Shown one piece after another: positions 57,570 to 64,000 of a DNA stretch of 64,000 bases. Source of the DNA: Limonium bicolor (Eukaryota > Streptophyta > Magnoliopsida > Caryophyllales > Plumbaginaceae). Numbering within the stretch: position 1 is the stretch's first letter; every line of letters starts with the position of its first letter. Location of the stretch: the NCBI GenBank assembly GCA_023374045.1, contig CM041780.1:166647074-166711073 (forward strand), given 5' to 3'. The position numbers and the translations under genes are program-made. Below the pieces are notes generated by a model. It saw only the letters and a list, made by a program, of their open reading frames with translations. It ran no database searches and was not told the DNA's origin.

Positions 57570-59254
57570 CACTACAAGAAAAACCAGATTTAGCTACCGA
57601 TGATTTGCTACCACACATATATTGGTAGCTACTTTAAAAAATCACTACTGATTTTTGATGGTACTTACATAGTGATGTCTATTTTGCTACAACAATGACA
57701 ATGGTAGCTAAATTTTTTAAACAGTAGACAAATGGCTGCCGCCTGACAAGTAGTAGTAGCTATTTTTATTTCCTTGGTTCTTTTAGTAAAAACAATTTAG
57801 CTACCAATGTTGGTAGCTAAATTTGGGAATAGCTTTGAAGGATGTGACTAATTCAATCATGGTAGCTATTGTGCTACTATTAAAGCAACAATAGTGAAAA
57901 ATATTATAATTAGTAGCTAAATTGCTACTATCTTAAAAGTTGCTACTACCAAATAGATAAGCTAAGTTAATGAAATTGCTACTGACACTTCATCACAGTT
58001 GTTGTTTTGCTACTATTTGGGCAACGGTAGCAAATATTTTTAACAAGCAAAAAAATTGTTACTATCTTAAATTATGGAATTGCTACTGACTAATGATGTT
58101 AATGAGATTCTAGTTGATATTGTGCTACATTATAAGAAATGAGTTAATTTTTTTAAGCGGTAGAAAAATTATAATTCTCTTATAATTTAAATGTGTGATA
58201 ACTATATAATTCAAAATACACACCCATTTATAATTAGGAGAAAGATGGATTTTTAAGACATTACCTCAAATTAATGTATATAAAGATAAGTATGAGAAAG
58301 TATGATTATTATTTTGCAAAAATCCACCATAACTTGAAAACTATGGATTGCATAAATGGTTAACTACCCAAGTAACAATCTTAATTACGTCATTATTATC
58401 CTGATAATAGGTATCATCCAGACTTAAAACCTAAACACACACAGATTCCATCATGTTAAAGTGTTGTCTTAAACCAAAAACAAAAATTGAATTTGTTGAG
58501 CATTATTGGCAGCTAGTCAAGTATATTAAATTGGGTCATTGATAAAAAAAATTCTAGTATTTTCTTGTAATCTAAAAAAATAATAGAATTAAAATCAGGC
58601 TTTTACGATGTTAAATTGAGTAAACTTAGGGTTAGAATCGAGAGAAAAGGCATCTCAAATTCGAAGGAAAATTTCTAAAAAAATCCAAAGTAAAAAGGGG
58701 ACCTATGAATTGCTACTACATGCATATTTTTATCTAAATTGAAAAATTGCTACTAATTTTTAATGTTATAATAATGTGGTAGCCATTGTGCTATAGGACC
58801 AACAATGGTAGCTAAGTTTTGTAACTTGTAGTCAAATGTCTACCGCCTCACAAGATTGGCTAATTGATGTTAATTCAATCATGGTAGCTATTGTACTACT
58901 ATTTCAACAACAGTAGCAAAAATATTATAATTAGTAGCTAACTTGCTACTATCTTAAAAGTTGCTACGACCAAGTAGATAAACAAAACTATGAATTGCTA
59001 TTGACACTTGATTACAATTGTTATTTTGCTACTATTTAGCAAATTTTTGAACAAGTAGCTAAATTGCTACTATCTTTAATTTTGAAATTGCTACCGACTA
59101 ATAATGCTAGTACAATTTATGTTGATATTATGCTAGAATATAAGAAGTGAATGCGGGAGCAAAAATATTATTGTCTTATAACTTAAACGTGTTATTACTA
59201 CATAATTCGAAATACTAACCTATACTGATATTGCCATAATGGATATATTATTTT

Positions 59255-59666
59255 GGGAAAATTCACGAGATACCCCTGTTTTCTTTCGTAATTCACAATA
59301 TACCCCTGTGATTTTAGTAATTCAACTTTAAACATGTTTAAATGTTGTCCAAAATTGATGAAATTTTACATGGACGATGCTAAAGTGTTATATTTTGGTC
59401 CAATATCAAATTTGAAGTTTTTCAAGCTCACATGTGACCTGTGGGACCCAATGAACAGTCACATATTCATTGGGTCCCACAGGTCACATGTGAGCTTTAA
59501 AAGCTTCAAATTTGATATTGGACCAAAATATAACACTCTAGCATCGTCCATGTAAAGTTTCATCAATTTTGGACAACATTTAAACATGTTTAAAGTTGAA
59601 TTACGAAAATCATAGGGGTATATTGTGAATTACGAAAGAAAACAGGGGCATTTTATGAATTTTCCC
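59255..59666. mobile_element. Foldback MITE with 9-bp TSD, nested in CACTA 2
   Basis: GGGAAAATTCACGAGATACC on the left and the inverse GAATTTTCCC on the right, with an identical 9-bp duplication TATTATTTT at 59246-59254 and 59667-59675. The whole element is nearly one hairpin, with its apex around TGGGTCCCACAGGTCACATG. The 73-codon frame inside is a by-product of the palindrome. The TSD length suits Mutator-like transposition. Confidence 0.9.
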
Positions 59667-60194
59667 TATTATTTTTTATATAAATATTTTAATTTTTATA
59701 TTTTTTTCAATATAATACATAAAATATATTTTACTTGTTACCTTTTAGCTATTAAAATTTTAAAAAAGAACTATAAGTGAACAAACATTGTCTAATTCGT
59801 GAAAAATGAATAAACTACATACCACTACTAGAGTTTATTTTATCATATAAGATATACCTAACATAATATATTTTTGATACTTATAATATTTTTAAGTCTC
59901 AAAGTATCACACCTATTAAATTTATATCGTACCAGTATTAATCCTATTTCCCTTCGTCCCTCTGTTGGTCCCTTTCCCCCTTCTTCTCCCTCGTCGTCAC
60001 CCCCTCCTTTCCCTTCGTCCCTTGTCTCTCTCTCCGTGTTTTCTCTCTACTTTCTCTCTCTCCTTTTCCCTTTTTTCTCCCTTTTTCCTCTTCTGCTTTT
60101 AATTTACAAAAGCCACATAAACTAATAAAACAGAAAAACTAAAAGTGATAACAATTTAAATTAGTTGATGTGTGGGTTAAAATTTGCAAAGTAA

Positions 60195-60232
60195 AAAAAG
60201 AATATATATATATATATGTATGTATGTATGTA
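60195..60232. repeat. Microsatellite (TA)n(TGTA)n
   Basis: TATATATATATATA followed by four TGTA/GTAT units. Confidence 0.8.
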
Positions 60233-61407
60233 TAAATTTATAAAATTGTTAAAAGTTATACAAAATTATAATAAAACATATATATATTGTATACTAATGT
60301 TCTTAATTTACAAAACAACACACAAATTAATAGGATTTTGAAAATAGTAAAGTTATAAAAATTTAAATTAGTTGAGACTATACAATATTATACATCTATT
60401 TAAATTTTTAAACATATTATATTATACAAATTTATAAAAATACAATATATTATTTAGAAGTTTTGATTTCATGAAATGATGCATATTATATTGGTATTTG
60501 TAACACTATATAATATGATATAATAAAATAAGTAACTTTATATAATATATTATCCTTTGTATAGTTTCTGACATTTCAAAGATTTTTAAAAGAAATATAT
60601 GTATATTTTTAAATTTTTAATGTTAAGCCAACAATATACGTAAAATTTATTATTTTTACTATTTTGGTCGCATTAAATTAATTTTTTATATTATGTAAAT
60701 TAAAGTATTTATGTAGCATAGTCAGGCGTATATCTATTTTATTAATTTTTATATATCCCTGGTTTGATCATATCTCAACCAAAACTTTCACTTATATTTA
60801 TAGTATCAAACATTCCATATATACATGTAGTCCGTATATATGTTGTGAATAATTATCAAGGCACAATGGTTAAGACATTTCATATTCATCCCAAACTTTG
60901 GGGGATCAATCCTTGATGTGTGCACATAGCATAGTGTTTGAATTAAGCTACGCGCACACATGTCTCACACTTCTTGTGGCATTGAATGGTGCCCTGTGCC
61001 AATCATTCAGTATATGATGACACTCTATAAAGCCATTTTGCTACCATTATTCTAGTAGCAACTTTGACACTACTTTGCTAGAGGCCATTTTGTTACTGTT
61101 GTATTAGTAACGATTTTGCAACTGTTATACTAGAAGCCATTTTGCTACTATTATACTAGAAGCCATTTGGCTACTACATCCAAACAGTAGCAATATTTGG
61201 CTATCAGAAAAGTAGTAGCGAGGCCAAAGCAAAATAGCTACCGCATTCCAAAATGGTAGCTATTTTTAATTTAGCCACTAGAACCTTTGCTACCACTATA
61301 TACCAGTAGTTAAATCATAAATGCAATAGCCCGTTGCGTTTAGCTACCAAAATTGACGATTTAGCTACTGATTTAAGCGGTAGCTAAATCTGTTTTTTCT
61401 TGAAGTG

Positions 61408-61753
61408 CGGTAGCTTAAATCATCCAATTTGTGGGGATCACATCAAACAGAGTCAACGGACGAGTCAATGGGAACTCGAAGGGACTTAACACCAAGGGAA
61501 ACAAATGTTGATGGGTTGGTTAGGTATGTCCTAATGATACTTGTAATCCTCATCCTCTTAATGAAAGTTACTATATCTCCTCTCGTGGACGTTGGTCGTG
61601 CTTGGACTGGACCACATATATTATTGTGCCATTAATTAATGTTATCAATACATTATTTTGAGATTTAACTTCAGCAATCATGGGGATTCTCAGCGTGATC
61701 CTAGATAATTAGGCCCGAAGTCCTAACACTTTGTTTGTTGTTTGCCGTGATTA
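61408..61753. other. Interval without recognised gene
   Basis: One plus-strand frame (61429-61635, 68 codons) has no recognisable domain. 61702-61756 recurs at 63842-63890 as an old tandem duplication. Confidence 0.35.
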
Positions 61754-62062
61754 GTTGTGGAGCGTAAATTCTTGGCTAAAGGTTACTGTAGCCATCTTGG
61801 CTACATACCGGGGAGATGCGCCGCCGCCCTTTGTTTTTTTTTCATTTTTAAAGATTTTTATTCTTTTTCTTTCGTTATCACAAAAACTTTAAATTGTTGT
61901 AACTTTTAATATATAAGTCCAAATGAAAAAAGTTATATCATTGTTCACCTAAATTCAAGCTCTTCAAAGCAAGACCAGTCATGGATATGTTTTAACAACT
62001 TTAAAAAATTATTTTTACATGTATATGATACACTAAAATGATGATTCATTCATTAATTTATT

Positions 62063-62815
62063 CGACGTTTTTAACTTTCCTAGGGTGGGTTTTGGGTGTT
62101 TTGAGGGTAGGGTAATCTTTTTGAATTTGTTCTGTACTTTATATTGTAGCAACTAACTAGACAGATTTTTTGGGTTTGTGGTAGCGGATTTAGGGTCGTC
62201 CACTGCAAACCCTAAAAATGTCTTCAACGTTTTAGCTTTCCTAGGTAGGTTTTGGGGTTTTTGGGGGTAGGGTAATCTATTTGGAATTTGTTCTGTATTT
62301 ATATTGTAGCAACTAACTTAATAGGTTTTTAGGGTTTGTGGTAGCGGGTGACCCTAAACCCGCCACTACAACCCTAAAAATGTCTTCGACGTTTTTAGCT
62401 TTCCTAAGGTGGGTTTTGGGGTGTTTGGGGGTAGAGTAATCTATTTGGAATTTGTTATGTACTTTATATTGTAGCAACTAACTCAACAGGTTTTTAGGGT
62501 TTGTGGTAGCGGGTTTATGGTCATTAGACCCTAAACCCGCCACTACAAACCCTAAAAATGCCTTCGACGTTTTTTAGCTATCTTATGGTGGGTTTTGGGG
62601 GTATGGTAATCTATTTGGAAACCGTTCCATACTTTACATTGTACCAACAAACTCGACAGGTTTGTGGTCGCGGGTTTAGGGTCGTTAGACCCTAACCCAC
62701 CACTACAAACCCTAAAAATGCCTTCGACGTTTTTTAGCTTTCCTAGGGTGGGTTTTAGGGTGTGTGGGGTTAGGGTAATCTATTTGGAATCCGTTATATA
62801 CTTTAATGTAAGGAT
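62063..62815. repeat. Tandem array of about 160-bp telobox-containing units
   Basis: Five units start near 62063, 62226, 62384, 62563 and 62723 with TTCGACGTTTTTAGCTTTCC-like words. Each complete unit ends in an inverted pair built on TTTTTAGGGTTTGTGG and CACTACAAACCCTAAAAA. Confidence 0.85.
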
Positions 62816-62829
62816 GTACATATTTTAAT

Positions 62830-63365
62830 GGGAAAATTACATCGCCCACCCATGACGTTTGGCGAAATTACACAGCCCACCCACGAGGTTTCAAAAATTA
62901 CTTTGTCCACCCATGTGGTTTCCACAATTTTACATCCAGCAACTTTTCTAATATTTGATCAACTTAAAAGATGGTTAAATGATATCCAAATTTGATGAAA
63001 CTTTACATGGACGATATTAAAGTGTTATCTTTTGGTAAAACGTGAAATTCAACATTTTTTAAGCTCATATATGATCCATGGGACCCGATAAACGTGTCTC
63101 ATGTTTCATTGGGTCCCACAGGTCATATATGACCTTAAAAAACTTTGGATTTGGTATTGAACAAAAATATAACACCTTAGCATCGTCCATGTAAAGTTTC
63201 ATCAAATTTGGATATCATTTAACCATCTTTTAAGTTGATCAAATATTATAAAAGTTGCTGGATGTAAAATTGGAAACCACATGGGTGGGCAAAGTAATTT
63301 TTGAAACCTCGTGGGTGGGCTGTGTAATTTCACCAAACGTCATGGGTGGGTGATGTAATTTTTCC
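62830..63365. mobile_element. Foldback MITE nested in Mutator-like copy 4
   Basis: GGGAAAATTACATCGCCCAC to the inverse GATGTAATTTTTCC. The arms pair for about 250 bp, with the apex near CATTGGGTCCCACAGG. The core is clearly homologous to 59255-59666 (TTTACATGGACGAT, GTGTTAT, TTGGGTCCCACAGGTCA), but the outer arms differ. No clear TSD. Confidence 0.8.
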
Positions 63366-63841
63366 AATAACATGAGAATGTACATGTTTTAATGTGATAA
63401 TGTACATGTTCAAATGTGAGAATGTACATGTTCAATTATGAGATTGTATATGTTTTAATGAACATCTGACATCTGTACATGTGTGTATGACCATCTGTAC
63501 AAGTTTTCTCCCTTATATGTACAGGTTTTAATCTAAGGATGTGCATATTTAATGATTCGTACAGGTTTATGTGACCATCTATAATTTTTTAATGCGAGGA
63601 TGTACATGTTTTTACGTGAGGATGTACATGTTTTAATGAACATTTGTACAGGTTTGTATGATCATTTGTACAAGTTTCTTTTTTACGTTATGTGCACTAT
63701 AACCCTTAGCAGCGTCAATTTTACTTAAAAAATATATTTTTTTACTTGTCAAGTCAGCATATGTAGCCAGGATGGCTACATCCGGATGTAGCTCAGACTG
63801 ATTGGTTGTGGAGATAGAGAAATTTAGTGATGAGCATTGGG

Positions 63842-63950
63842 TAGATTTAGGCCCGAAGTCCTAACAAGTTGTTCATTGCTTGCCGCAATTTTGTGAAGAG
63901 GAGAAGTTGGAAATTTCTTAGTGATAAGCATTGGTTCAATCTACCCAGGA
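63842..63950. repeat. Second unit of an old tandem duplication
   Basis: TTAGGCCCGAAGTCCTAACA and following sequence match 61704-61756. Together with 63805-63841 the unit is about 105 bp. Copy 4 of the Mutator-like family sits inside the first unit. Confidence 0.55.
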
Positions 63951-64000
63951 ACGGAGCCAAGGATAGAAACTGAGGGACATATATAAAATTAAATATAATC

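Larger units (their letters stand above)
57570..61407. mobile_element. Non-autonomous CACTA transposon 2
   Basis: Starts CACTACAAGAAAAACCAG and ends with the inverted CTGTTTTTTCTTGAAGTG, so the right end reads CACTTCAAGAAAAAACAG inward. A 3-bp duplication CGG flanks it (57567-57569, 61408-61410). Subterminal regions at 57585-58160, 58700-59110 and 61030-61390 are filled with GTAGCTA, TTGCTACTA and GGTAGCAAA motifs in both orientations. No transposase frame. A 412-bp foldback MITE is nested at 59255-59666, and a C/T-rich tract lies at 59948-60095. Confidence 0.9.
61763..63804. mobile_element. Mutator-like element, copy 4 (2.04 kb)
   Basis: Identical 9-bp duplication GTTGTGGAG at 61754-61762 and 63805-63813. 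The ends CGTAAATTCTTGGCTA and, inward from the right, CAATCAGTCTGAGCTACA match the family at the same offset, followed by GTAGCCATCTTGGCTACAT-like repeats. The left subterminal block around CAAGCTCTTCAAAGCAAG and the right minisatellite of GGATGTACATGTTTTAATG units are as in copies 1 and 2. It carries a five-unit tandem array and a nested foldback MITE. No transposase. Confidence 0.88.

Noticed and set aside
59334..59555. 73-codon frame in the nested MITE
   Set aside because: It lies across a near-perfect palindrome, so the frame is symmetrical repeat sequence.

Overview
The window looks like a repeat-saturated intergenic or pericentromeric stretch of a flowering-plant nuclear genome. The evidence is Ty1/copia and Ty3/gypsy retrotransposons with initiator-Met tRNA primer sites (TGGTATCAGAGC), CACTA, Mutator-like and Stowaway DNA transposons, a plant-type L1 fragment, and strongly AT-rich spacers. 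I found no convincing intact host gene, no tRNA or rRNA gene and no CRISPR array. Nearly every recognisable coding stretch belongs to a transposon and is broken.

Layout, left to right. 1-2558 is part of a long Ty3 LTR in minus orientation. 2.6-10.6 kb is AT-rich spacer holding a retroposon-like repeat, a 5'-truncated L1 tail with a target-site duplication (TSD), a CACTA remnant, a Stowaway MITE, a 1.1-kb foldback element and a short poly(A) retroposon with a 17-bp TSD. 10669-15362 is a frameshifted copia element of Ale/Retrofit type. 16996-22369 is a Mutator-like element (9-bp TSD) interrupted by a 4.5-kb non-autonomous CACTA element (3-bp TSD) that contains a 1.6-kb palindrome. 22505-26592 is a 4.1-kb solo Ty3 LTR. 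26.6-30.1 kb is decayed retroelement sequence.

30148-30772 is a second, short copy of the same Mutator-like family. 30921-44578 is a minus-strand Tork-type copia element (TSD CAATA) whose gag is split by a full-length Tekay-type chromovirus at 35181-43568 (TSD AGTTG). 44.8-45.9 kb is a diverged relative of the Mutator-like family. 46155-55213 is a large AT-rich foldback element split by a 6.8-kb Ty3 insertion. That insertion carries two gag copies in opposite, converging orientation, one followed by an aspartic protease. 55344-55921 is a retroposon-like repeat with a 14-bp TSD. 57570-61407 is a second CACTA element (TSD CGG) with a nested 412-bp foldback MITE (9-bp TSD). 61763-63804 is a third Mutator-like copy holding a telobox-rich tandem array and another foldback MITE.

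The parts do not form a pathway. They record nested insertion, readable because many elements keep exact TSDs. The most interesting themes are: several long inverted repeats that could give hairpin RNA; subterminal hairpin arrays in which the arms co-vary; an apparently uncharacterised family of Mutator-like elements; palindromic arrays inside three different Ty3 LTR families; and an inverted gag duplication that ends one base past the primer-binding site. All comparisons were made by eye, so identities and boundaries are approximate unless a TSD fixes them.
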